DNA of 64,000 nucleotides, taken from NCBI GenBank assembly GCA_943789165.1, contig CALSTB010000006.1:62001-126000 (forward strand). The letters are read 5' to 3'. The notes beneath the pieces are model-generated. The model was not told where the DNA came from. It searched no databases and saw nothing but the letters and a program-made list of their open reading frames with translations. The translations under genes and the position numbers were made by a program. Below, piece by piece: positions 34,074 to 44,400 of the stretch. The DNA is from an uncultured Bacteroidia bacterium. GTDB taxonomy: Bacteria; Bacteroidota; Bacteroidia; NS11-12g; UBA9320. Each line of letters begins with the position of its first letter. Position 1 is the first letter of the stretch.

Positions 34074-35152
34074 TCTTCGTCTTGTTTTATGAGTTTGTCT
34101 ACACGTACAGTTAGTTGCGATATCCAGCCAGCGACTAGAATCCAACCTAACACAGCAGGGTAGAAAACCTTTCTTAAATTATTGTCTAAATCATATGTGT
34201 TAAAACCTACGCTATCACCAGCGCCAGGGTGTAGTGAAAAGTCTGCCAATCTAGGCAGGACTATTATCAATACAATAAAAATTGGGAAGGCGAAAATGTT
34301 GTATACTGCCGATATCCGACTTACAAGATTTTCGTCCTCAATGGAACTTCTTAGAATTTGATAGGCGATATACATCAAAACCGCAACGGCTGCGCCATTT
34401 AGTTTTGGATCATTCGTCCATGGTGTTCCCCAAGTATAATTTGCCCAGAACATGCCTGTGGCAATTCCCATTATGCCAAAGAGTAATCCGACTTTCGCAA
34501 AACCATTCGCCCACATATCGTGCTCTGCATTTTTCGTTTTTAAATACACAATCGAAAATCCGAAGGACAACAGCAACATGGATATCATTGCGAACCACAT
34601 AGGGACATGGAAATTAAGATTACGTATGGTTTCTAAAAGGATGTTTCGGTAAGGAAAACTAAAATAACTCAACCTGCGAGAATTAGGCGGTTCCCCTTGG
34701 TTAAGGAATTCTCTTAGTCTGTTTCTAGGGTCAGGTGTAAAATCGACACTAAGCGCATCAGGAGCAACAAAAATACCGTGATATCCATCTTCAATCACGA
34801 AGGTTGCTGCCTTAGAAAACGGTGAATCCGTTTTTAAATCTATTGGTCTGAAATAACATTCAAGGTGGTTGTCGTCAACAACCCGCTCCATGTAAGCCCT
34901 GTGAAATCGGTTGTCAAGTTTAATCCAGCTTACGATTTGATTCTCTCTTTTGTCGTCTTGTTCTAGTCGAGTAAAACTTGTGTTGTAGGTTTCAACTTTG
35001 ACGGCAATATCATATCGGCCATCGATATGTGCAGGTGCGACACTAACTATGCCTGGACCAACTTTGGTCATTGTGCCAATTGCGATGCTATAAATGACTA
35101 ACAACGCCCCCAGGTATTTCCACCAATTTTTGCTAAAAGGAAAAGTGATCAT
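34061..35152 (-). CDS. ccmC: Heme-handling protein CcmC (CcsA family)
   Basis: The 363-residue polytopic membrane protein (ATG 35152) has the tryptophan-rich heme motif WGTPWTNDPKL at about residue 240 and the helices before it (VGLLFGIMGIATGMFWANY). The N-terminal 180 residues contain one helix and a large extra periplasmic segment (about 35-170, ending in LREFLNQGEPPN) not seen in short proteobacterial CcmC but seen in Bacteroidetes forms. CcmC loads heme on CcmE. First gene of the visible ccm operon; ccmA, ccmB and ccmG/H are not in the window. Confidence 0.9.
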   Translation of the reverse strand: MITFPFSKNWWKYLGALLVIYSIAIGTMTKVGPGIVSVAPAHIDGRYDIAVKVETYNTSFTRLEQDDKRENQIVSWIKLDNRFHRAYMERVVDDNHLECYFRPIDLKTDSPFSKAATFVIEDGYHGIFVAPDALSVDFTPDPRNRLREFLNQGEPPNSRRLSYFSFPYRNILLETIRNLNFHVPMWFAMISMLLLSFGFSIVYLKTKNAEHDMWANGFAKVGLLFGIMGIATGMFWANYTWGTPWTNDPKLNGAAVAVLMYIAYQILRSSIEDENLVSRISAVYNIFAFPIFIVLIIVLPRLADFSLHPGAGDSVGFNTYDLDNNLRKVFYPAVLGWILVAGWISQLTVRVDKLIKQDEEWYP

Positions 35153-35234
35153 AGGTCGGACAAAGATAGTGTATTCACCGTAACCGCCTATTCGAGGGGT
35201 AAATTAAAACTGAACTAAATTGTTAAAAAATCTG

Positions 35235-35546
35235 TCAGGTTTTGGCGATGTAGATGACGAATCCTACCCAAGCAATAAAACTCGCAAACAAAAGGAATCG
35301 CAGCAATTTGAGTAGCTTAAATTCAATTGATAATTCATGTTGAATATGCTCTGGTGAGTTTAAAAAGGGTTCTGTTTCAATCATCCCTCTGAATTCGTTT
35401 AATCTCCAATCGTTACTTCGGAAATACGAGTACTCATCTGAAATTTGGTATTTCTTAATAAGAAATATGGTGCGGAGTCGCAGAACGAAGAGCCAAAATC
35501 CTAATCCCGCATTAATGTACAGAATGAAGAAGCCTTCTTCCAACAT
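35235..35546 (-). CDS. Small two-helix membrane protein, unknown function
   Basis: The 103-residue protein (ATG 35546) has one N-terminal membrane helix (FFILYINAGLGFWLFVLRL, about 6-25) and one near the C-terminus (LLRFLLFASFIAWVGFVIYI, about 80-99), separated by a hydrophilic middle with WRLNEFRGMIETEPF. It starts four bases after the stop of the SPOR protein on the same strand. I recognise no family and infer nothing about its role. Confidence 0.5.
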   Translation of the reverse strand: MLEEGFFILYINAGLGFWLFVLRLRTIFLIKKYQISDEYSYFRSNDWRLNEFRGMIETEPFLNSPEHIQHELSIEFKLLKLLRFLLFASFIAWVGFVIYIAKT

Positions 35547-35550
35547 GCGC

Positions 35551-36120
35551 TTATTCCACCTCTTGAGCGTCGAAAGTCATATTTCGAACACCGTTGATGT
35601 ATTGCGAAACGAAGGCATCATCGATACCAATGGTTTTAATTTCTTCGCCAAATTGCTTGGCTTGGTTGAGGTTGGTGAAGTACCCAATGACATATCGCTT
35701 ACCACCTTCCTGGTTTTCGGCACGTATCGTTCTCACGCGGCTATTAAATTCATCTAATTGAAGCAATTCAAAATACCCAATTTGAACGGCATATACCGTT
35801 CCGTCGGGAACTTTGGTCGAACCTTGAGCCAATAAGTTTCTGTACTTCTTTCCCATGGCGTCCAACGAATCTTGCATTTGACGCAGTCTCATATTCTGTT
35901 GATCAAGTTGCTTGGTCAATTCTACGATGGTCTCGTCGCGTTCGTCAATCTCAATTTTTGCTTTTTCTTTCGCCTTTTTATAGGTTATTGGATTCTTCTT
36001 GTATTGTTTGAGTTCCTTCTTAAGCTTCTTTTTTTCAGTCTTAGAAAGTTTTTGTGCTTGCACTGACGATACAGCAAATAGTGATATGAGCACGAATGCG
36101 AATGTTTTAACCAAATTCAT
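35551..36120 (-). CDS. Secreted SPOR-domain protein with coiled coil
   Basis: ATG 36120 gives 189 residues with a signal peptide (residues 1-22, VSSVQAQ); the frame's earlier Met at 36228 lies in non-coding sequence. A basic Lys-rich segment and a coiled coil follow (about 23-100, 'RDETIVELTKQLDQQNMRLRQMQDSLDAMGKKYRNLL' positions). Residues 108-178 form a SPOR (peptidoglycan-binding) domain (VYAVQIGYFELLQ...RYVIGYFTNLNQAKQFGEEIK). These proteins bind denuded glycan at the division site or cell envelope. Confidence 0.8.
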   Translation of the reverse strand: MNLVKTFAFVLISLFAVSSVQAQKLSKTEKKKLKKELKQYKKNPITYKKAKEKAKIEIDERDETIVELTKQLDQQNMRLRQMQDSLDAMGKKYRNLLAQGSTKVPDGTVYAVQIGYFELLQLDEFNSRVRTIRAENQEGGKRYVIGYFTNLNQAKQFGEEIKTIGIDDAFVSQYINGVRNMTFDAQEVE

Positions 36121-36325
36121 TTTGTTCAGCGTTGATATAGCCGCAATATTATCGCACAAATAAATCTTATTAAAGACTGACGACATTTTGTTATAAAACT
36201 TAGAGCAAAACGTTCCACAATTTTGCACACTTTAATTCTCTTTACCTGCGTTTATGTACTTGAAGTCGATTTTGGTGTGTGGCTAATTTGAGTGGAATTT
36301 GACGCTTAGATTCAACCCAAAAACA

Positions 36326-36333
36326 TACCTTTG
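36326..36333 (+). promoter_or_regulatory. TAnnTTTG promoter element of fumC
   Basis: TACCTTTG is a perfect -7 box 26 bases before the fumC ATG. The nearest TTTG upstream (36298-36301) is 24 bases away, a little far for the -33 element. Confidence 0.45.
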
Positions 36334-36359
36334 TCGGACGAATTTCGTAAACAAAAACT

Positions 36360-37760
36360 ATGGATTTTAGAATCGAAAAAGACAGCATTGGCGAGGTAAA
36401 AGTAGCTGCAGACAAGTATTGGGGTGCCCAAACACAGCGATCACTAGAGAACTTTAAAATTGGCAACCAAAAAATGCCAATTGAAATTATCAGGGCGTTT
36501 GCAGTATTGAAAAAATGTGCAGCACAAACCAACGCAGATTTAGGAGTCCTTAGTCAAGAAAAGGCAGACCTCATAGCCGCTGTTTGCGACGAAATCAGTG
36601 CAGGACAATTGGATGATCAATTTCCATTAGTGATTTGGCAAACTGGTTCTGGAACACAGTCCAACATGAATGTCAACGAAGTGATAGCCAACCGTGCTCA
36701 TGTATTGGCTGGAGGTAAGCTGACTGATGCCGACAAAGTATTGCATCCCAACGACGATGTGAATAAATCACAAAGTAGCAACGATACATTTCCAACAGCA
36801 ATGACCATTGCCGTGTACCAACAAATGGTAGATTTTGCCATACCAGGTATACAAGTGTTAAAAGATACTTTCAAGAAAAAAGCACGTGAATTCCGAGAAG
36901 TTGTCAAAATAGGTAGAACGCATTTTATGGATGCAACTCCGCTGACTTTGGGACAAGAATTTTCGGGGTATCACCGCCAGTTGGTGTTGAGCATTGAAGC
37001 CATTGAGAAAGCTATGGCGACTGCCTCAGAACTCGCTTTAGGTGGCACTGCAGTTGGGACTGGTCTCAATACACCGAAAGGGTATACCGAGTTAGTGGCT
37101 GATAAAATTGCGAAAGAAACAGAACTACCTTTAATAACTGCCGTTAATAAATTTGAAGCATTAGCCGCTCACGACGCCATGGTCGAGCTACACGGTTCAT
37201 TAAAACGGGCAGCGGTGAGTTTAATGAAGATTGGGAACGACATCCGCATGCTGAGCAGTGGACCAAGAAGTGGTATTGGAGAGATCATTATTCCTTCAAA
37301 CGAACCAGGTTCTAGCATCATGCCAGGTAAGGTGAACCCAACACAATGTGAAGCGCTTACAATGGTTTGTGCTCAGGTGATGGGCAACGACGTTGCAGTT
37401 ACAATTGGTGGAAGCAACGGTCATTTTGAATTGAATGTGTTTAAACCAATGATTGCTGCCAACTTGCTGCAATCTGCAAGAATTTTAGGCCAAGCATGTT
37501 TGAGTTTTAACGACAACTGTGTGGAAGGCATCGAACCTAATTACGCTGAAATCAAGAATAAGTTGGATAATTCCTTGATGTTGGTAACAGCATTGAATAC
37601 TCATATTGGGTACGACAATGCAGCGAAGATTGCCAAAAAAGCACATGCCGATAATTCTACCTTAAAAGCAGCCGCCTTGGCTCTTGGACTGCTTACCGAA
37701 GCACAATTCGACGAGTGGGTTAGACCAGAAAACATGGTCGGTGATGTGGATGTCTATTAA
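36360..37760 (+). CDS. fumC: Fumarate hydratase, class II
   Basis: The 466-residue protein (ATG 36360) is full length for class II fumarase. It has [15 protein letters not shown] (about 99-113), [10 protein letters not shown] (about 139), [12 protein letters not shown] (about 183) and the lyase signature [13 protein letters not shown] (about 317). It hydrates fumarate to malate in the citric acid cycle, in the cytoplasm, without a metal centre. It stands alone between a SPOR protein on the other strand and the large T9SS proteins. Confidence 0.97.
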   Translation: MDFRIEKDSIGEVKVAADKYWGAQTQRSLENFKIGNQKMPIEIIRAFAVLKKCAAQTNADLGVLSQEKADLIAAVCDEISAGQLDDQFPLVIWQTGSGTQSNMNVNEVIANRAHVLAGGKLTDADKVLHPNDDVNKSQSSNDTFPTAMTIAVYQQMVDFAIPGIQVLKDTFKKKAREFREVVKIGRTHFMDATPLTLGQEFSGYHRQLVLSIEAIEKAMATASELALGGTAVGTGLNTPKGYTELVADKIAKETELPLITAVNKFEALAAHDAMVELHGSLKRAAVSLMKIGNDIRMLSSGPRSGIGEIIIPSNEPGSSIMPGKVNPTQCEALTMVCAQVMGNDVAVTIGGSNGHFELNVFKPMIAANLLQSARILGQACLSFNDNCVEGIEPNYAEIKNKLDNSLMLVTALNTHIGYDNAAKIAKKAHADNSTLKAAALALGLLTEAQFDEWVRPENMVGDVDVY

Positions 37761-37890
37761 AAAATATACTTTGATTTAGGCTTTTTTCGCAAAAGCGTTC
37801 AGGCAACCATTTGGTAAAACTTGTGTCTTATTCATAAGTATGTCTTAACGGTATTAAGGCAATTTGTTAATTAAGCCCTAACTTGAATTT

Positions 37891-40800
37891 ATGACCCATT
37901 TGAAGCCATTTTTTGCTGTTGTCTTCACTCTATTGTTTTTTAATTTTCACGCTTATTCTGCTTCTGGAATTGGCTTTGAAATATCCTATCACCAGGTTGA
38001 TTCATTAAAATACGATGTCGATTTCGTGGTGTACCGGTATTGTGGCAGTGTGAAGTTAAATACGAATTTTACAACGCCATACATGGTTTGTCAAACCTCA
38101 GGGTATAAGAAAAGTCTAGATTGGAAAATCGTTTCTGTCCAAGAAATTAAAACGGAATGTGATTCCATTGGAGGACCCTGTAACCCGCCGAATGCTTCAT
38201 TCGGAGGAAATGGGTATGAAAGAATAGTGCTTCGATCGACAGTCGATTTTACGCTTAGTAAGTTCGATTCATTCTATAACAACGGTTGTACCTCAATCCG
38301 TTTTGAAATGGAAGACTGCTGCCGGAACTCAGCCAGTACCGTTGGTTTAGGCAATACGAAAATGTACACCTATGCGGAAGTCAATTTGGACATTGATGGC
38401 GGCAACTCATCACCAAGTTTTACCAGTCCGCCAATTTTATATGGCTGTTGTAATCAACCGGTGTATTACAATGTAGGAGCAATTGATGCAGATGATGATT
38501 CATTGAGTTATGCCTTGGCTGAGCCTTTGAGTGCCTACGGGACTGGTTTGAAGTATGCTGGAAGCTACGCCTATTACCGACCTATTGATTGTTATTTACC
38601 AGGGTCGTTGAAATTTCCTTACAATAACCCAAATGCCAACCCTCCTATTGGTTTGCATGTAAACGAGAAAACTGGAGATCTGATTTTCACACCAGTCAAA
38701 TGTGATGAGTACACCACTTTGGTTATGGAAGTAACTGAATGGAGAAAGGATACAAGTACAGGAAAAATGTTAAAAGTGGGTGTTTCTAGAAGGGACATTG
38801 ACCTACAACAAAGACTTTGTCCAAACAATAATCCGCCCATCATCAAAAGTGAATCATTTGAATACAGAGCTTGTGAAGGAAAATTTATTTGTATTTCTAT
38901 TGAGACTGAGGACAATGTAAAAGTGCCGCCGCCTCCATTGCCAAAACCGAAAGGAGATAGTGTTTTTTTAGCATGGAATCGAGGCATACCGCAAGGAAAA
39001 TTTGTGGTAACGCAAGATACCTTTGAGAGTGCTAACTTTTGCTGGACTCCAGATTCGGGTTCCGCAAGATCACGGCCTTACCAGTTTGTCGTATATGCCG
39101 ACGATGACCATTGTGGTGGTGTTTTGCGCACCCAACGAACGTTTCAAATCACGGTTAATCCACCTTCACCTGATTATGCATTAACGATCGATTCGGTTAC
39201 TTGTGGCAAGTTTGCTTTAAAGAATTCATTGTCTACAGCTGCATTGTCAAAATTGAATTTTGAGTTGATGGTAAAGCCCATTTTAGGAACAAATGTGAAA
39301 GCTTATTTTGCCAGTAACCATACTAACTATTCTAAAAAGCCAGAGGACTCAATACGGATGACGCGTAATGGGTTTTATGAATTGACATACACCTTGGAAT
39401 GCGGTAAAACCATAGTTGATACATTGGTGGTCGGAGATTTTCCAGATATGACGACACCATCAGATATCGAAATATGCTATGACCACGGTCCACTTGACTT
39501 AACGAAGTATGATACTGCGGGCAATAATGGCACTTGGAGTTGTCCAGCCAACCCCAAAATGGTAAATAGTAAAGGTGTGTTTCTCACCGATAGCGTGCCG
39601 TTACTGCCAAGCACACAGCGTTTTGTCATTTACTATGCCATTGGAAGTGTGGCCAACTGTGGATACCTAGATTCTTTCGACATACGGATAAACCCATTGC
39701 CAAACGTCGTGTTACGTGATGGTAAGTTTTGCCAAAATGTTGAGACCATCGATGTCAAAAACGATAAAATTATTGCAGTTCCTGGTGGTGGAACATTGGC
39801 GCTAGGTCGACAAAAATGGAGTTGTGTCGATTGTGGCGGTTATAAGGAATCGGACATTATCAAAGACCACGGAACTGGACTTCCTGGAGCCGTTCAAAAC
39901 TTTAAACTTCATATTGATTCAAGTGTTATCTCACTTCCTGGGAAGGCAGTCGATTCCTTATTAATAGAATTAGAATTTAGAAATGTATTTGGGTGTACCA
40001 ATCGAGATACGACAACTATTTATGTCCATCCAACCCCAACATTTAAGTTTGACGCCGTATCTCAGCTGTGCTGGAACGACGGAGTTGTCAACTTAAACGA
40101 GTTAACCAAAATAACCATCCCGAATAGTAAATGGAGTGCAATTGACGCACCAGGATACGCCCCTGCAGATAGTTTTAATGTGGCTATGTCTGACAGTTTT
40201 TTAAATACAACGCAAACTCCGAGGCCTAGCAATTCAACAGATTCGATTTACAAAATTCATCTACTATCAGAAAAAGGGGTGTGTAAGTTTGAATTAGATA
40301 CGGCCATCAAGATAAAAGGCGTTGTCACACCTAAAATCGACCATAGGAATTTTCAAGCAAGATTGGGGATTGGAGAACCCTATGCTTTTTGTCCCTCTGA
40401 ATTTCCTTTTACATTAGAGTCTTACAATGGAGGTGTCTGGTCTGCTTCAGACACAAGTATCGTAATAGCGGACAAACTGTATCCCCAAAAAGCAACTCGC
40501 ACAAACGAAGTGATTACTATTTGGAATCAACTACTAAATACCAACGGTTGTGTTGGGGAAGATTCTGTAAAGATTGTGTTTCATGATAAACCAACCTTAC
40601 GGATAAACACCGACACTTCGATCACGTGGTACGCAAGTCAAATGAGCCTTGACGTGGAAGCCACGTATGCAAATACACCTGGTATTTTATGGGTACCTTT
40701 AACTGGAAGTACTATAGACAATACGAAAGCGGCTAAAACAACTTGGCGTTTTAGTGCAGATCGAGACACCATTACGAGAAAAATATTGTACGCAATGACA

Positions 40801-41349
40801 CAAGAGTCAAGTGCGAATGTTTGTCCATTCCAGGATACCACAATGGTTTTAATGGTGCACCCAACGCCATGCATGGATATTGAAATGGATTACACGCTGA
40901 GTTCGAAAAGTTTAAAGCTTAGTCCTGTCAATGAAAATATGTCGTCATTCCGTTGGGAAGTAGATGGCAAGACATATAACGGAAAGAATCCAACGGTGGA
41001 TTTGTCGAATGCTAGTGATACTTTGGTTTGGGTAAAGTTAATTGCGACTAACCAACTTGGTGACACTTGTGTCAGTTATAACAAGATCAATGTGAAAAAC
41101 GGTTCTGTTACAGATTTAGATCAATTGATATCCTTGTATCCAAACCCAGTTACGGAAGGTTTTACGATTGAAACGACATCTAACTTGATTGAGGCTACAG
41201 TAGAGATGTATGGAAGCAACGGAAAACTAGCCCACTCAACTACATTAGAAACTAATTATGTTACGTGTGGTAGTTTGGCGCCTGGCATGTATACAATCAT
41301 CGTTCAAACAGATACGGGACAGTATTTAGGCAGGTTTGTGAAGGAGTAG
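37891..41349 (+). CDS. Giant secreted protein with T9SS type A sorting domain, paralogue 1
   Basis: The 1152-residue protein (ATG 37891) has a signal peptide (about 1-24). Residues 25-380 are a Cys-rich beta region ('HQVDSLKYDVDFVVYRYCGSVKLN', ECDSIGGPCNP, RFEMEDCCRNSAS, GCCNQPVYYNVGAIDADDDSLSYAL, NPNANPPIGLHVNEKTGDLIFTP). The middle holds Ig/PKD-like repeats with short Cys motifs (e.g. 'EICYDHGPLDLTKYD', 'FCQNVETIDV'). The C-terminal 75 residues (LISLYPNPVTEGF...NGKLAHST...LAPGMYTIIVQT) are a T9SS type A sorting domain. It should be anchored or released at the cell surface. The next gene is a close homologue of similar layout. Confidence 0.8.
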   Translation: MTHLKPFFAVVFTLLFFNFHAYSASGIGFEISYHQVDSLKYDVDFVVYRYCGSVKLNTNFTTPYMVCQTSGYKKSLDWKIVSVQEIKTECDSIGGPCNPPNASFGGNGYERIVLRSTVDFTLSKFDSFYNNGCTSIRFEMEDCCRNSASTVGLGNTKMYTYAEVNLDIDGGNSSPSFTSPPILYGCCNQPVYYNVGAIDADDDSLSYALAEPLSAYGTGLKYAGSYAYYRPIDCYLPGSLKFPYNNPNANPPIGLHVNEKTGDLIFTPVKCDEYTTLVMEVTEWRKDTSTGKMLKVGVSRRDIDLQQRLCPNNNPPIIKSESFEYRACEGKFICISIETEDNVKVPPPPLPKPKGDSVFLAWNRGIPQGKFVVTQDTFESANFCWTPDSGSARSRPYQFVVYADDDHCGGVLRTQRTFQITVNPPSPDYALTIDSVTCGKFALKNSLSTAALSKLNFELMVKPILGTNVKAYFASNHTNYSKKPEDSIRMTRNGFYELTYTLECGKTIVDTLVVGDFPDMTTPSDIEICYDHGPLDLTKYDTAGNNGTWSCPANPKMVNSKGVFLTDSVPLLPSTQRFVIYYAIGSVANCGYLDSFDIRINPLPNVVLRDGKFCQNVETIDVKNDKIIAVPGGGTLALGRQKWSCVDCGGYKESDIIKDHGTGLPGAVQNFKLHIDSSVISLPGKAVDSLLIELEFRNVFGCTNRDTTTIYVHPTPTFKFDAVSQLCWNDGVVNLNELTKITIPNSKWSAIDAPGYAPADSFNVAMSDSFLNTTQTPRPSNSTDSIYKIHLLSEKGVCKFELDTAIKIKGVVTPKIDHRNFQARLGIGEPYAFCPSEFPFTLESYNGGVWSASDTSIVIADKLYPQKATRTNEVITIWNQLLNTNGCVGEDSVKIVFHDKPTLRINTDTSITWYASQMSLDVEATYANTPGILWVPLTGSTIDNTKAAKTTWRFSADRDTITRKILYAMTQESSANVCPFQDTTMVLMVHPTPCMDIEMDYTLSSKSLKLSPVNENMSSFRWEVDGKTYNGKNPTVDLSNASDTLVWVKLIATNQLGDTCVSYNKINVKNGSVTDLDQLISLYPNPVTEGFTIETTSNLIEATVEMYGSNGKLAHSTTLETNYVTCGSLAPGMYTIIVQTDTGQYLGRFVKE

Positions 41350-41359
41350 TTCTATGTTT

Positions 41360-41387
41360 GAATTATAGAATTATAGAATTATAGAAT
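41360..41387 (+). repeat. Short tandem repeat (8-bp unit)
   Basis: GAATTATA is repeated three times (41360, 41368, 41376) and starts a fourth (GAAT, 41384) in the 95-base gap between the two paralogous genes. Such AT-rich iterations may act by slippage. No gene lies here. Confidence 0.85.
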
Positions 41388-41444
41388 GAGTTAAGCAGCG
41401 AAAGAAACATCCTGTGTGTCATAGTTGTGTAACCAAGAAAAAGT

Positions 41445-44400
41445 ATGCCAGTAGTATCGTTCCGTCCTTTTTTTAAGCTCATGTTTTCGGCCATGTTAGT
41501 TTTGTTTTGCTTTCAAGCAAAGGCCGGTCACGTATCTTCAAATGAGATTACCTATCGTTGGATTGATACGTTGACGTATGAAGTTACTTTTACCTTTTAT
41601 CGGACGTGTGCAGGTACTGCGCTTAGCAATCCAAGTTCTGCGACCCGTGTAGTTTGTAAAACGTCTGGAAGCAATGTTGGTTTGTCATTAACATTGGTTT
41701 CAATGAAAGAATTAAAGACAGTTTGTGACACGCTAAGTGGACAATGTTCTGGGAAGAACCAAACGAGAAGTGGAGATGGTATTGAGATTCATGTGTATCG
41801 GGATACAGTTGATTTTAGAACAAGTAAGTACAATGGACTGATAAAATCAGGTTGTACTGATCTCAGGTTTGAGGTTGGTTTGTGTTGTAGAAATTCTTCG
41901 ATTACCACTGGATCAGCAGGGTATTTGTTATACAACTTTGCAGATCTTAGTTTAGATGATGGAATTCAAAATTCCTCACCTGAGTTTGCATTCGAGCCAG
42001 TACCGCGCTTTTATTGTAACCAACCTGTTTATTACTCTTTCGCAGCAATAGACACGGTGGACGGGGATTCATTGTCTTACGATATTGTTCAACCAATGAG
42101 TTCTAGTACAAGTACTATTTCAGCCAATATGCCTCCGTTTACTGTCTATTATCCTGGCAGTTTGAAGTATCCTTATAGCAATCCAAACGCCAATCCACCC
42201 ATTGGTTTTTATTTTGATAAAGAAACAGGATCTGTAATTTTTACGCCAACAAAGTGTGATGAAATTACTACCATGGTGTTCCAAGTCACGGAATGGCGAA
42301 AAGATACTGCGGGGAAGTACCAAAAAATAGGAGTAGTTAGACGGGACATGATGTATGAAGTGAAGTATGGGCAAGGGAACAATGCCCCATACTTGTCTTC
42401 CGCTAGGTCGTTTACCATTTGTGAAGGAGATAGTTTGTCAATCATTTTTACATCCGGCGATGACGTTAAAGTGCCTCCACCTCCGTTGCCAAAGCCAGAT
42501 CCAGATTCCACGAAAATGCGCTGGAATTATGGAATTCCTGGAGCACATTTTTCAATCATCGATTCAAACGTATTACGCCAAAGGGGCCGTTTCAGCTGGC
42601 GACCAGAAATTGGTCAAAGTAGATCACTTCCATACCAGTTTGACATAGCGATTAGAGACAATAGTTGTCCGTATTTTGCAACATCCTATTATCCAATACA
42701 GGTTAAAGTACATCCACGGGCGCATGCTGAAATACAAATAGATTCACTGACCTGTGGTCGATTTGTGGTTACAAGTCTTATTGATTCAGCAAAAACTAAA
42801 TTTCCGAAGTATTTCTGGGAGGTGCTTGATACAAATGGCAAGGTGTTGAGCCACGCTAAGGCTCCAGAATTTGCGTCATCGCAATCATTTATTTCGGTCA
42901 AACAAAAGGATACGATTCGGTTCCAACAGAAAGGACGGTATATCATCCGGCACAGAATTGACAATATTCAACGTTGCCCATCATACAGCTTTGACACGAT
43001 AGATATTCCAGATCTGTTAGAGGTGGCATACACTTCTGAATCCGACACATTCGTTTGTCAAGGAACAGCCAAAAGCTTTACTGCTGATGTCACCAATGGA
43101 AGTTCTCTTGTCGCTTATTTGTGGTCTACTGGCGACACAACCCAGCAGACATCTTTTAGTTTGCCAGATAGTATTGCGATTGGTGAATTATCAATTATAG
43201 TTACGGATACGAACGGTTGCTATGCTACAAGCAAAGTGCAGGCGTTGAACAGACCCAGACCCACCATTGATCCTATCACGGACATCATCATTTGTAAAGG
43301 CGATTCAATAGAAATCAAACCGCAAGGTCAACTGGCTTTTTGGGATGATCCAAGAGATTCAGATACGACGCTGTATCAGCAAGGGGCAACACTGGAGTTT
43401 TCGCTTTATGACAAGAATAAATTTATAAATTCTGATACCGTCTTCGAATTTAAAATTGCCAGCCTGTACAACATTGTTGTATCCGACAGTTTGGGATGTA
43501 CAGATACCACCACGTTTAACGTAAAGTGGCCGAAAGGGAAAGGACTAAAAAATATGTCCCTGTGTAATATTAAAGGAACTACTATCGATTTGAGGCAGTT
43601 TGAGGACGCCAAAGACTCTGGTGGAATTTGGTATTGTCCGGCGTATAAAAAAACGGTTAAAAACGAACGAACCTTGTTGTTGGATTCTTTTGATGTCACC
43701 GATTATTCTGTCACCAATTCAATCTATTTTAGCTATAAACACCTCGGAAATGGATGCGAACTGTTGGATTCTTTTAAAGCCACAGTACATCCGTTACCCC
43801 AACTTAAGCTGCAGGACATAACTGTATGCCAGAGCAATAATTCATTGGATGTAATTGAGGATAGCGTCATCATCTCACCAAATGAGTCGGTGCTTCGAAA
43901 GGGAAGACAGACTTGGAGTTGTGTAGATTGTAAAACATATACGCAAAGCAATGTCATCCAAGACACCGGTACTGGCAAGCCAGGAGCGAATCAATACTTC
44001 CAAATTTATATTGATCCGTTCACGATTCCTCTAAAACCAAATGGTCAAGAATCGTTGACATTCGACATGGAGTTTAAAGATGAAAACGGTTGTTACGCAA
44101 AAGACACCACCACCATCGTAATCAAAAAAGAGGTAAAGATTGATTTTTCGGGTTTCCCTAATTTGTGTTGGGATGAAGGCATTGTCGACCTTAAAGTGCT
44201 GTCACAAGTATCGCCAGTGGATGGTTCTTGGAAAGCCATAGACAAAACTGGTTATGCGACGGCAGATTATTTGAACAGAGCATTGTCGAGCAAAAGCAAT
44301 GCTGGCGATACACTCGTTACGACAAATACAGTAAGACCTGCGGAATTTGCCTATTTCAAATATTACATGCGGTATAGCCACAACGCGTCAGGTTGTTTAG

